From contig JAFANL010000245.1 in assembly GCA_019232735.1 (NCBI GenBank), positions 1 through 5,954 on the forward strand: a stretch of DNA of 5,954 nt, read 5' to 3'. The notes under the pieces were generated by a model. The model saw nothing but the letters and a program-made list of their open reading frames with translations. It did not search any database and had not been told where the DNA came from. This stretch comes from Aquitalea sp. (GTDB lineage Bacteria; Pseudomonadota; Gammaproteobacteria; Burkholderiales; Chromobacteriaceae). Numbering within the stretch: the first letter of the stretch is position 1; every line of letters begins with the position of its first letter. This document shows, one piece after another, positions 1 through 5,553 of the stretch. The position numbers and the translations under genes are program-made.

Positions 1-519
1 AACGGCGTGGCCATGAGCCCGGCTCAAGTGCTGACCGAACTGAACCGTCTGGGCGGCAAGCACGGCATCGGTCGCCTGGACATCGTGGAAAACCGTTACG
101 TGGGCATGAAGTCCCGTGGCTGCTACGAAACCCCGGGTGGCACCATCATGCTGAAGGGCCATCGCGCCATCGAATCCATCACGCTGGACCGCGAAGTGGC
201 CCACCTGAAGGATGAGCTGATGCCGAAGTACGCCAAGCTGATCTACACCGGCTACTGGTGGAGCCCGGAGCGTCAGATGCTGCAAGGCCTGATCGACGCT
301 TCGCAAGCTACCGTCAACGGTTGGGTACGCCTGAAGCTGTACAAGGGTAATGTTATCGTGGTGGGCCGCGAATCCAAGACCGATTCGCTGTTCGACCCGC
401 ATATCGCCACCTTCGATGAAGATGGCGGCGCATACAACCACGCCGATGCTGCCGGCTTCATCCGCCTGAATGCACTGCGCATGCGGATTGCTGCCAACGC
501 CAAGCTCAAGCGCGGCTGA
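1..519 (+). CDS. argG: argininosuccinate synthase, C-terminal part (5' end outside window)
   Basis: This is the last 172 codons of argininosuccinate synthase, which joins citrulline and aspartate using ATP in the penultimate step of arginine synthesis in the cytoplasm. The reading frame is open from base 1 (starting Asn-Gly-Val-Ala) and ends with TGA at 517-519. A GTG at base 7 is internal and not a start. The fragment carries the conserved ENRYVGMKSRGCYETPGGT block at residues 30-48. The Glu and Tyr twelve residues apart (30 and 42 of the fragment) match the citrulline-contacting pair of the family. The multimerisation region follows, with YTGYWWSPER and a basic C-terminal end. The sequence resembles the roughly 400-residue type rather than the longer E. 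coli type, so a little over half of the protein is missing to the left. No frameshift is seen. A strong terminator follows directly, so it is the last gene of its transcript. Confidence 0.96.
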   Translation, partial: NGVAMSPAQVLTELNRLGGKHGIGRLDIVENRYVGMKSRGCYETPGGTIMLKGHRAIESITLDREVAHLKDELMPKYAKLIYTGYWWSPERQMLQGLIDASQATVNGWVRLKLYKGNVIVVGRESKTDSLFDPHIATFDEDGGAYNHADAAGFIRLNALRMRIAANAKLKRG

Positions 520-533
520 TTGGCCGGGTGTTG

Positions 534-563
534 AAAACCGCCTTCGGGCGGTTTTTTGTTTTT
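534..563 (+). terminator. Rho-independent terminator of argG with UUCG tetraloop
   Basis: AAAACCGCC at 534-542 pairs with GGCGGTTTT at 547-555 around the loop TTCG (543-546). The closing pair is C-G, which gives the extra-stable cUUCGg tetraloop. A T-rich tract continues to 563, with one G at 558. It begins 14 nt after the argG stop codon. On the opposite strand the A-rich left arm could supply a weaker U tract. Confidence 0.93.
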
Positions 564-587
564 ATGCGGCAAGGGATTGCAGAAAAG

Positions 588-616
588 TTGAGCAGGGGAC
601 GGATGCGGCGTATCGT
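588..616 (+). promoter_or_regulatory. candidate sigma-70 promoter for the DUF2788 gene
   Basis: TTGAGC (588-593) and TATCGT (611-616) are separated by exactly 17 nt, and each matches its consensus at four of six positions. The site lies just after the argG terminator and about 80 nt before the GTG start at 697, where a promoter is needed. The match is modest, and no other supporting element was seen in 564-696. Confidence 0.3.
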
Positions 617-696
617 ATCGGCTTTGCCATGCAGGCTGATCTGAGCATCAAGGCAGCAGTCTGACCATACCGCCGTAATCACCAAGGATTATCAGG

Positions 697-900
697 GTGT
701 CTGAAGATCAATTTACCGATATTTCCATGGCCGTGTGTCTGACCGGCCTCATCATCTTCATGGGCTTCATCATCTGGGATCTGGGCAAGAAATCGCAGGC
801 CGGCAAACTGGGCACGGCCATTCTGTTTCTGGTGCTGGGTTTCGGTGTGTTCGGTTTCATTTTCAAGAATGTGCTGGTCGAGTTCCTGGTACTCAAATAA
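697..900 (+). CDS. DUF2788 family small membrane protein
   Basis: This encodes a 67-residue protein of unknown function that resembles the DUF2788 family of small proteobacterial membrane proteins, as recalled from the motif pattern. Two hydrophobic segments are visible, at about residues 9-28 and 40-66. They are joined by a short polar, basic loop (DLGKKSQAGKLG, residues 28-39) that probably faces the cytoplasm. The length is normal for the family. The start is GTG at 697, chosen because AAGGA (684-688) sits 8 nt upstream and because family members begin with a short acidic N-terminus like SEDQF. The gene stands alone between two terminators and so is probably monocistronic. The sequence gives no hint of function or substrate. 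Confidence 0.87.
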   Translation: MSEDQFTDISMAVCLTGLIIFMGFIIWDLGKKSQAGKLGTAILFLVLGFGVFGFIFKNVLVEFLVLK

Positions 901-917
901 GTCGCTAGCGGAAACGT

Positions 918-953
918 CAAAACGGGTTGGCCATGGCCAACCCGTTTTGTTTG
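918..953 (+). terminator. perfect 32-bp palindrome acting as terminator (probably bidirectional)
   Basis: Bases 918-933 (CAAAACGGGTTGGCCA) are the exact reverse complement of 934-949. In RNA this folds as a 14-bp stem with a CATG loop at 932-935. On the + strand it ends in TTTTGTTTG, a good U tract, 17 nt after the DUF2788 stop. On the - strand the hairpin ends in TTTTG, so it could also stop transcripts reading out of the LysE-type gene through the repeat at 969-1136. Confidence 0.9.
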
Positions 954-968
954 CTCGTCCAGCCAAAT

Positions 969-1136
969 CTCAGAATCTGTTCAGAGCCTGGCGAGCTAGA
1001 GCGAGACAAGGCGAAAACGGTTGATAACAACTGGGGACGCGGAGTTGACACACAGTCAATGAACATTCCGAAGGCGTTTTTAACGCAGTATCGCCCCCTA
1101 TTTAACGAGCGCAGCAGACTATGAACAGGTTCTTAG
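969..1136. repeat. MITE-like element with imperfect terminal inverted repeats
   Basis: A gene-free block of about 168 bp is bounded by inverted repeats. The left end (969-990, core AGAATCTGTTCAGAGCCTG at 972-990) matches the reverse complement of the right end (1115-1136, core CAGACTATGAACAGGTTCT at 1115-1133) at 18 of 22 positions. Inside are several short dyads: GTTG/CAAC at 1020-1031, TTGAC/GTCAA at 1045-1059 and GCGTT/AACGC at 1074-1086. No internal gene is credible and no clear target-site duplication is seen. The form suggests a non-autonomous, miniature transposon-like intergenic repeat. The right end contains the stop codon of the LysE-type gene (1133-1135). A dispersed repeat cannot be proved from a single copy. 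Confidence 0.65.
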
Positions 1137-1771
1137 CGCTGCGGCACCAGAATCAGCCGTAAACCCAGGGCGATGAAAATGCTGCCGGCAATACGATCCA
1201 GCCACATGCTGGCCTTGGGTGTGCGATTCAGCCAGCTGCCAATGGCACCGGCAAAGTAGCCCAGGCTACCAAACAGCAATGCTGCCTGCGCGGTGAAGAT
1301 CAGCCCCAGAATCGCGGTTTGCCAGCCGCTATGGCCCTGAGCCGGATTGACGAATTGCGGCAGGAAGGCCAGAAAGAACAGCACCACCTTGGGGTTGATG
1401 GCATTGGCAATCAAGCCCTTGCGAAAGTGGGCGGCCAGCGGCGTATCATCCTGCTTGCTGCGGTCGGCCTTGAGGCTGCTGCCCCGGCTGCGTATGGCCT
1501 GCCAGCCCAGATACACCAGATAGCTGCCGCCCGCGATCTTCAGCAGACCAAAGGCAGTGGGCGAGGCGGCGATCAGCGCACTGACGCCGATTGCGGCCAA
1601 GACCGTATGGGTAATGCAGCCTAGCGCACAACCCAGGCCGAATACCATGCCCTGGCGGCGGCCCTTGGCAATGCCCAGACTCAATACCATCAGATTGTCC
1701 GGACCGGGGGAGAGGGTGATCAGCATGGCCGCGGCCGTGAAGGCAGCCAGTTGTTCCGGTGTCACGAGCAT
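1133..1771 (-). CDS. LysE/RhtB family amino acid exporter
   Basis: This 212-residue inner-membrane protein of the LysE/RhtB superfamily exports amino acids or related small compounds in exchange for protons. The family signature SPGPDNLMVL is at residues 21-30. The glycine-rich second helix GMVFGLGCALG is at 41-51, and NPKVVLFFLAFLPQFV is at 126-141. About six hydrophobic segments are visible, as usual for the family. The chosen start, ATG at 1771, gives MLVTPEQLAAF, the standard family N-terminus, and the normal length. The frame stays open upstream to 1876, but that 35-residue extension is polar, unlike the family and covers a hairpin. The ribosome site before 1771 is weak (GAGAA). The gene lies 142 nt after the permease stop on the same strand, so it may be read through or have its own promoter. 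Its TAA stop falls inside the inverted repeat of the neighbouring element. The substrate cannot be told from sequence; homoserine, threonine, leucine and others occur in the family. Confidence 0.9.
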   Translation of the reverse strand: MLVTPEQLAAFTAAAMLITLSPGPDNLMVLSLGIAKGRRQGMVFGLGCALGCITHTVLAAIGVSALIAASPTAFGLLKIAGGSYLVYLGWQAIRSRGSSLKADRSKQDDTPLAAHFRKGLIANAINPKVVLFFLAFLPQFVNPAQGHSGWQTAILGLIFTAQAALLFGSLGYFAGAIGSWLNRTPKASMWLDRIAGSIFIALGLRLILVPQR

Positions 1772-1811
1772 GACTTTGTTCTCGAAAAGGCAAAACCACA
1801 TCATTGGGGAT

Positions 1812-1828
1812 TTGCCACCGGATGGCAA
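1812..1828. promoter_or_regulatory. 17-bp dyad, candidate operator upstream of the LysE-type gene
   Basis: TTGCCA (1812-1817) and TGGCAA (1823-1828) form an inverted repeat with a 5-bp spacer, centred about 49 nt upstream of the start at 1771. Such exporters are often controlled by LysR- or Lrp-type regulators, but no regulator gene is in the window. The assignment as an operator rests only on symmetry and position. Confidence 0.25.
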
Positions 1829-1868
1829 GCCAGGTTTTCCACGTGACCAACAGATAGCCTCCATGCGA

Positions 1869-1892
1869 ACGGCCATGCTGCTGCATGGCCGT
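1869..1892 (-). terminator. GC-rich hairpin after the permease gene, without U tract
   Basis: ACGGCCATGC (1869-1878) pairs perfectly with GCATGGCCGT (1883-1892) around TGCT, giving a 10-bp stem with a 4-nt loop. It begins 21 nt after the permease stop codon (1914-1916). The - strand continues GTTCGCATGG, which is not T-rich, so this is not a classical intrinsic terminator. It may attenuate transcription, protect the mRNA 3' end, or be part of a Rho-dependent end before the LysE-type gene. Confidence 0.4.
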
Positions 1893-1913
1893 CGGCTTAA
1901 GCAGTTTCCAGAC

Positions 1914-3452
1914 TCAGACAGTCTTGTCCAGCGCGTTTTCTATCTCGCGGATATGGGCCTGATGCTTCTGGATGCGTTCGCCCACCGGTGGCCCCTTGAA
2001 CTGCTTGCGCACGCCTAGCACGAACCAGAAGAACAGCAAGACCGCCAGCAGGGCAATGGTGAGGTAGAGCACCTTTTCATTGGGGGGCTGGATGCCGACA
2101 AAGGCCAGCACGGCGCCACCGATGGTGGCCAGCAGGGCGATGGGCTTGGAGGCGGCTCCCAGGCTGAACGGCCCCTTGTGGGTCCAGGTTTTGCCCTCGG
2201 CAAACATGCCGGCTGTGACCGGAATGATGTAGGAGATGTACAGGAATACCGCCGAGCCGGCAGACAGCACGGTGAAGGCATCGCCATACAGGGTGGCCAC
2301 AATGGCCAGAATAGCGCTGACCCAGATGGCCAGGCCCGGAGTGCGATGGACGGCGTGAACCTGTTTGAGCTGGTGGGAGAAGGGCAGGCCGCCATCACGG
2401 GCAAAGGCATACATCATGCGCGAGGTCGAGGTCAGGCAAGCCAGGCCGCACAGATAATTCACCAGAAAAATGCCGATGCCCAATACCACCTTCAAACCGG
2501 GTGGCAGGCTGCTGAGTATCAGGTCAAAAAAGCCCATCCCGGCTTTGACCCCGGCCTGCATATTGGGCAGCACCAGCACGAAGGTGCAGATCAGGATGTA
2601 GCCAAACAGGCTAGACCACAGTACGGAACGCAGAATACCCTTTGGCACATTGTGTGAGGCTTGATGGGTTTCTTCCGATGTGTGGGCCGAGGCGTCATAG
2701 CCGGTCAGTGTATAGACCGTTAGCAGCAAGCCGGACAGAAACACCATCAGGCTGCTGTCCATCTTGGGCCAGGTGCCGCCATCCGCTCCGCTGAAATTGG
2801 TGAAGGTAAATAGACGTGAGAAGTCCAGCGGGCCAGGAGCGTAGGCCAGTAGCGACACGGTCAGCAACACCGAGATGGCAAAGATCAGATAGCCGGACAT
2901 ATCGGTCAGCCGGGTGGTCAGCTTGATGCCCAGATGGTTTAGCCAGGCCTGACTGATGGTGATGCCAGCCAGGAACAGCGTCTGTTCCGTCCAGGTGAGC
3001 TTGTCCGGATTGATGCCCATGAGCGGGGCGATCAGGGTTTTGAAGAAGGGGTCGTATACCCCGAAGTTGACCGAAGCCACCACGAAAATCAGCCCCAGCA
3101 GATTGATCCAGGCGGTGACCCAGCCCAGCCCCTTGCCTCCCAGAATGGATGACCAGTGATACAGGCCTCCAGCGGTGGGGTATGACGAAGCTATCTGAGC
3201 CATGGCAGCGGCCACGATGCTGGCAAACAGCGCACCCACCGGCCAGCCTATGCCGATGGAGGCACCACCGGCCGCGCTGATCCCGGCGGGAAAGGCCGTG
3301 ATCCCGCCTGCCAGAATGCAGATGATGGAAAAGGAAATGGCAAAGTTGGAAAAGCCGCTCATGCGCCGTGAAAGCTCTTGAGCGTAACCCATGCTGTGCA
3401 ACAGTTTCTCGTCCTCGCCCTGAGGCGTGGAGCCGTGCTTGTCTGGACTCAT
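1914..3452 (-). CDS. APC superfamily amino acid/amine permease (ACT-like)
   Basis: This 512-residue polytopic inner-membrane transporter probably imports an amine or amino acid by cation symport. Around twelve hydrophobic segments are visible. The N-terminal block GYAQELSRRMSGFSNFAIS (22-40) is typical of the amino acid/choline transporter branch that includes GABA and choline permeases. Other family motifs are YPTAGGLYHW (91-100), GYDASAHTSEET (251-262) and SRMMYAFARDGGLPFS (344-359). The last 30 or so residues form a charged cytoplasmic tail. The start ATG at 3452 has a good ribosome site, AGAGGGA at 3458-3464, five bases upstream. The gene lies 227 nt downstream of the PuuD-like gene on the same strand, so it probably feeds the substrate of that pathway. 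Substrate specificity cannot be read directly; context favours an amine or amino alcohol, with GABA-like compounds as the alternative. Confidence 0.92.
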   Translation of the reverse strand: MSPDKHGSTPQGEDEKLLHSMGYAQELSRRMSGFSNFAISFSIICILAGGITAFPAGISAAGGASIGIGWPVGALFASIVAAAMAQIASSYPTAGGLYHWSSILGGKGLGWVTAWINLLGLIFVVASVNFGVYDPFFKTLIAPLMGINPDKLTWTEQTLFLAGITISQAWLNHLGIKLTTRLTDMSGYLIFAISVLLTVSLLAYAPGPLDFSRLFTFTNFSGADGGTWPKMDSSLMVFLSGLLLTVYTLTGYDASAHTSEETHQASHNVPKGILRSVLWSSLFGYILICTFVLVLPNMQAGVKAGMGFFDLILSSLPPGLKVVLGIGIFLVNYLCGLACLTSTSRMMYAFARDGGLPFSHQLKQVHAVHRTPGLAIWVSAILAIVATLYGDAFTVLSAGSAVFLYISYIIPVTAGMFAEGKTWTHKGPFSLGAASKPIALLATIGGAVLAFVGIQPPNEKVLYLTIALLAVLLFFWFVLGVRKQFKGPPVGERIQKHQAHIREIENALDKTV

Positions 3453-3457
3453 GATGA

Positions 3458-3464
3458 TCCCTCT
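3458..3464 (-). promoter_or_regulatory. ribosome binding site of the permease gene
   Basis: AGAGGGA on the - strand lies five bases before ATG at 3452. A further upstream ATG (3469) is followed at once by TAA, so the start at 3452 is the only sensible choice. Confidence 0.7.
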
Positions 3465-3616
3465 TACATGGTTGACCTACCCTGTGTGGAAATGCACTGC
3501 GCTGAAATCTCACCCGTTGCGGTACTGGCCGGTGGCAGCAGGCAAGACGACAGCCTGAGTCCGGTGCTGCCCATTGGCCGCTGCCATACCCATCCGTGGT
3601 CCGACTGTTGTTGACG

Positions 3617-3653
3617 GCGAGTTCCTTGCGACCCGGTCGTGCCGGGTACTCGC
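3617..3653 (-). other. bulged hairpin in the puuD-permease spacer
   Basis: The 227-nt spacer 3453-3679 holds no gene. Within it, GCGAGT (3617-3622) and ACCCGG (3631-3636) pair with the continuous arm CCGGGTACTCGC (3642-3653). This gives 12 base pairs with an 8-nt bulge (3623-3630) and a 5-nt loop. It lies 27 nt after the PuuD-like stop. On the - strand it is followed by GTCAACAACAG, so there is no U tract and it is not a classical terminator. It could be an mRNA processing or stabilising element, or a leader structure for the permease. I see no convincing promoter in the remainder of the spacer. Confidence 0.45.
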
Positions 3654-3679
3654 TAGCGATGGCCGTTGCTGCTACCGGC

Positions 3680-4390
3680 TTATGTTCTGCCCTTGCTGCT
3701 CATCCGTACCAGCGCATCAAACAGTCCCTGCTGGCTGCTGTCTTCCTGTGCCGAGAGTTCCGGATGCCATTGCACCGCGATCAGCTGCGGGAAATCCTCC
3801 ACTTCGATGGCTTCGATCACGCCATCGGCCGCCCAGGCCACTGCGTTTACGCCTTGGCCCGGCTGGTCTATGGCCTGGTGATGCCAGGACTTGGTGGCCA
3901 CTTCGGTGCTGCCCAGCAGGCCGGCCAGGCAGGAGTCGGATGCGACGCGCACGCTGTGCAGCGTAGGGTCGCGCGGTGGCTGCCGGTGTTCCACTTGTTC
4001 TCCCACCACATCTGGCAGATGCAGATGCAAGGTGCCACCCAGTACCGTATTGAGGATCTGTAGGCCACGGCAGATGGCCAGTGTGGGCAGCTTGCGTTGC
4101 AGCAGGGCAAGGGCCAGTGCGGTTTCGGTGTGGTCTCGTTCCGGGCTGAGGTTGTAAATGGTGGGGTGGCTGCCGCCATCAAACAGTTCCGGCGCGATGT
4201 CTCCTCCGCCAATCAGTACCACTCCGTCCAGTGCATCCAGCCAGCTGGCGATGGCGTCTTCGCCCACCGGGGGCAACAGCACCGGAGCGCCCCCGGCGCG
4301 CAAGACGGCATGCACGTACTCCACGGGGGTGTGATAGCCGTAGCCCTGGCCAGCGGGGTAGGTCGTCAGGCCGATGAGGGGGGGGCTCAT
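3680..4390 (-). CDS. puuD: gamma-glutamyl hydrolase, PuuD-like (class I glutamine amidotransferase / peptidase C26)
   Basis: This is a 236-residue cytoplasmic hydrolase of the PuuD family, which splits gamma-glutamyl amides such as gamma-glutamyl-GABA to release glutamate and the free amine or amino acid. The catalytic triad is visible: Cys107 in the nucleophile elbow AICRGLQILN (105-114), and His209 and Glu211 in VQWHPE. The substrate-side motif GGGDIAPELF is at 61-70. The N-terminus PPLIGLTTYP and the length match the family (E. coli PuuD is about 254 residues). The ATG at 4390 overlaps the stop of the upstream alcohol dehydrogenase gene by 4 nt (ATGA), so translation is probably coupled. 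A GAAGG about 11 nt upstream may help. The stop is TAA at 3680-3682. The natural substrate is unlikely to be gamma-glutamyl-GABA if the pathway runs through an alcohol, so the gene symbol marks family, not proven specificity. Confidence 0.88.
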   Translation of the reverse strand: MSPPLIGLTTYPAGQGYGYHTPVEYVHAVLRAGGAPVLLPPVGEDAIASWLDALDGVVLIGGGDIAPELFDGGSHPTIYNLSPERDHTETALALALLQRKLPTLAICRGLQILNTVLGGTLHLHLPDVVGEQVEHRQPPRDPTLHSVRVASDSCLAGLLGSTEVATKSWHHQAIDQPGQGVNAVAWAADGVIEAIEVEDFPQLIAVQWHPELSAQEDSSQQGLFDALVRMSSKGRT

Positions 4391-5550
4391 GACAGCCGGC
4401 CTTCAACGGCAGCCAAATAGATGGCGCTATAGTCCGCCGCACTCAGGCTGACCGGATTGCCACCGTCGCTAGGGTCAGCCTTGGCCATGCGGCCGATTTC
4501 TGCGGCCTGCTCGGCCGGCAAGCCGATCTGCCCCAGGCTATGGGGAATGCCCAGATCACTGCGCAGCTTGAGTATCCAGGCCAGGAAACCATCAAAACTG
4601 CTATCGGCCAGGCCGATATAACGTGCAGCGGCACTCAGACCTTCGGCAATGGCGGGCTGGTTTCGAACCAGCACATAAGGAAGCAGGATGGCATTAGCCA
4701 GGCCGTGATGGGTATCGAACACCGCACCGATGGGATGGGCCAGGGCATGTACCCCGCCCAGCCCTTTCTGGAAGGCGGTCGCACCCATGATGGATGCTGC
4801 CAGCATGTGCGAGCGCGCCTCGACATGGCCGCCGTCGGCATAGGCGGTCGGTAACCAGTCGTGGACCAGCTTCATGCCCTCCAGCGCCACCCCTTGTGCC
4901 AGCGGGTGGTAATAAGGCGAGCAATAGGCTTCCAGATTATGCACAAAGGCATCGATGCCGGTGGCGGCAGTCAGGTGCGGGGGCAGGCCGGTGGTCAGCT
5001 CGGGGTCGGCCAGTACCAGCCGCGGCAGCATGGAGGGATGGAAGATGATGACCTTGCGGTGGTCTTCTTCATCGATGATCAGCGAAGCACGGCCCACTTC
5101 CGAACCGGTGCCGGCCGTGGTGGGAATGGCGATGGTGGGGGCCACGCCCGCCACATTGACCCGTAGCCAGTTATCGCCCACGTCTTCGAAATCCCACAAT
5201 GGACGCTCCTGGCCGACCATCAGGGCAATGGCCTTGCCCACATCCAGTGCGCTGCCACCGCCCACCGCGATCACGCCATCATGCTTGCCTTCCCGGTAGG
5301 CATTGACCCCGGCATAGACATCGCGGCCCACCGGATTGGGGCGCATGTCGCAGAATACCTGCGCTTGCAGACCTGCGGCATGGAGGTAATCCTGCAGTCT
5401 GCCCAGCAAGGGCAGGCGGGCAAGACCGGGGTCGGTGACCAGCAGCGGGCGACGCATACCCAGCTGCTGGCACAGGGCGGGTAGCTCACTGGCGCGGCCG
5501 GCGCCAAAGCGGATGCTGGTCGGATAGTTCCAGTTACCTTGCAATTGCAT
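4387..5550 (-). CDS. iron-containing alcohol dehydrogenase
   Basis: This 387-residue group III (Fe-type) alcohol dehydrogenase interconverts an alcohol and an aldehyde with NAD(P). The N-terminal dinucleotide-binding domain carries GGGS (97-100) and PTTAGTGSE (143-151). The C-terminal helical domain carries the metal ligands in the order known from E. coli FucO: Asp200 and His204 in GIDAFVHNLE, His268 in GGVHALAHP, and His282 in THHG. His272 corresponds to the extra histidine near the active site. All four ligands are present, so the enzyme should be active. Length is normal for the family. The start ATG at 5550 lies 3 nt after the aldehyde dehydrogenase stop, with AAGGGG (5557-5562) six bases upstream. 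Its stop overlaps the PuuD-like start by 4 nt. Context suggests that it oxidises the hydroxyl of a gamma-glutamylated amino alcohol and hands the aldehyde to the neighbouring dehydrogenase. Confidence 0.95.
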   Translation of the reverse strand: MQLQGNWNYPTSIRFGAGRASELPALCQQLGMRRPLLVTDPGLARLPLLGRLQDYLHAAGLQAQVFCDMRPNPVGRDVYAGVNAYREGKHDGVIAVGGGSALDVGKAIALMVGQERPLWDFEDVGDNWLRVNVAGVAPTIAIPTTAGTGSEVGRASLIIDEEDHRKVIIFHPSMLPRLVLADPELTTGLPPHLTAATGIDAFVHNLEAYCSPYYHPLAQGVALEGMKLVHDWLPTAYADGGHVEARSHMLAASIMGATAFQKGLGGVHALAHPIGAVFDTHHGLANAILLPYVLVRNQPAIAEGLSAAARYIGLADSSFDGFLAWILKLRSDLGIPHSLGQIGLPAEQAAEIGRMAKADPSDGGNPVSLSAADYSAIYLAAVEGRLS

Positions 5551-5553
5551 GAT

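Noticed and set aside
470..664. 64-residue open frame across the argG end and terminator, including a short ATG frame at 629
   Set aside because: It runs through the argG terminator, has no ribosome site and has no coherent protein features.
1045..1050. Perfect TTGACA inside the repeat as an outward promoter
   Set aside because: No acceptable -10 sequence lies 15-19 nt downstream, so a promoter is not supported.
927..1124. 65-residue open frame starting in the palindrome and crossing the repeat
   Set aside because: Its ATG is in the terminator stem, it has no ribosome site, and its sequence is only that of the repeat element.
966..1140. Target-site duplication flanking the repeat element
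   Set aside because: The bases just outside the inverted repeats do not match beyond one or two letters, so the exact insertion boundaries stay open.
1772..1876. 35-residue N-terminal extension of the LysE-type protein (ATG at 1876)
   Set aside because: The extension is polar, has no family similarity and covers the hairpin at 1869-1892 and the dyad at 1812-1828. The start at 1771 gives the normal N-terminus and length.
2695..3513. 272-residue open frame on the - strand overlapping the permease
   Set aside because: It is rich in Arg, His and Gly, with no hydrophobic segments or known motifs. It is an out-of-frame shadow of the permease gene in GC-rich DNA.
3596..4063. 155-residue open frame on the + strand opposite the PuuD-like gene
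   Set aside because: It is antisense to a gene with intact catalytic motifs, has no recognisable domain, and its composition is typical of a reverse-frame shadow.
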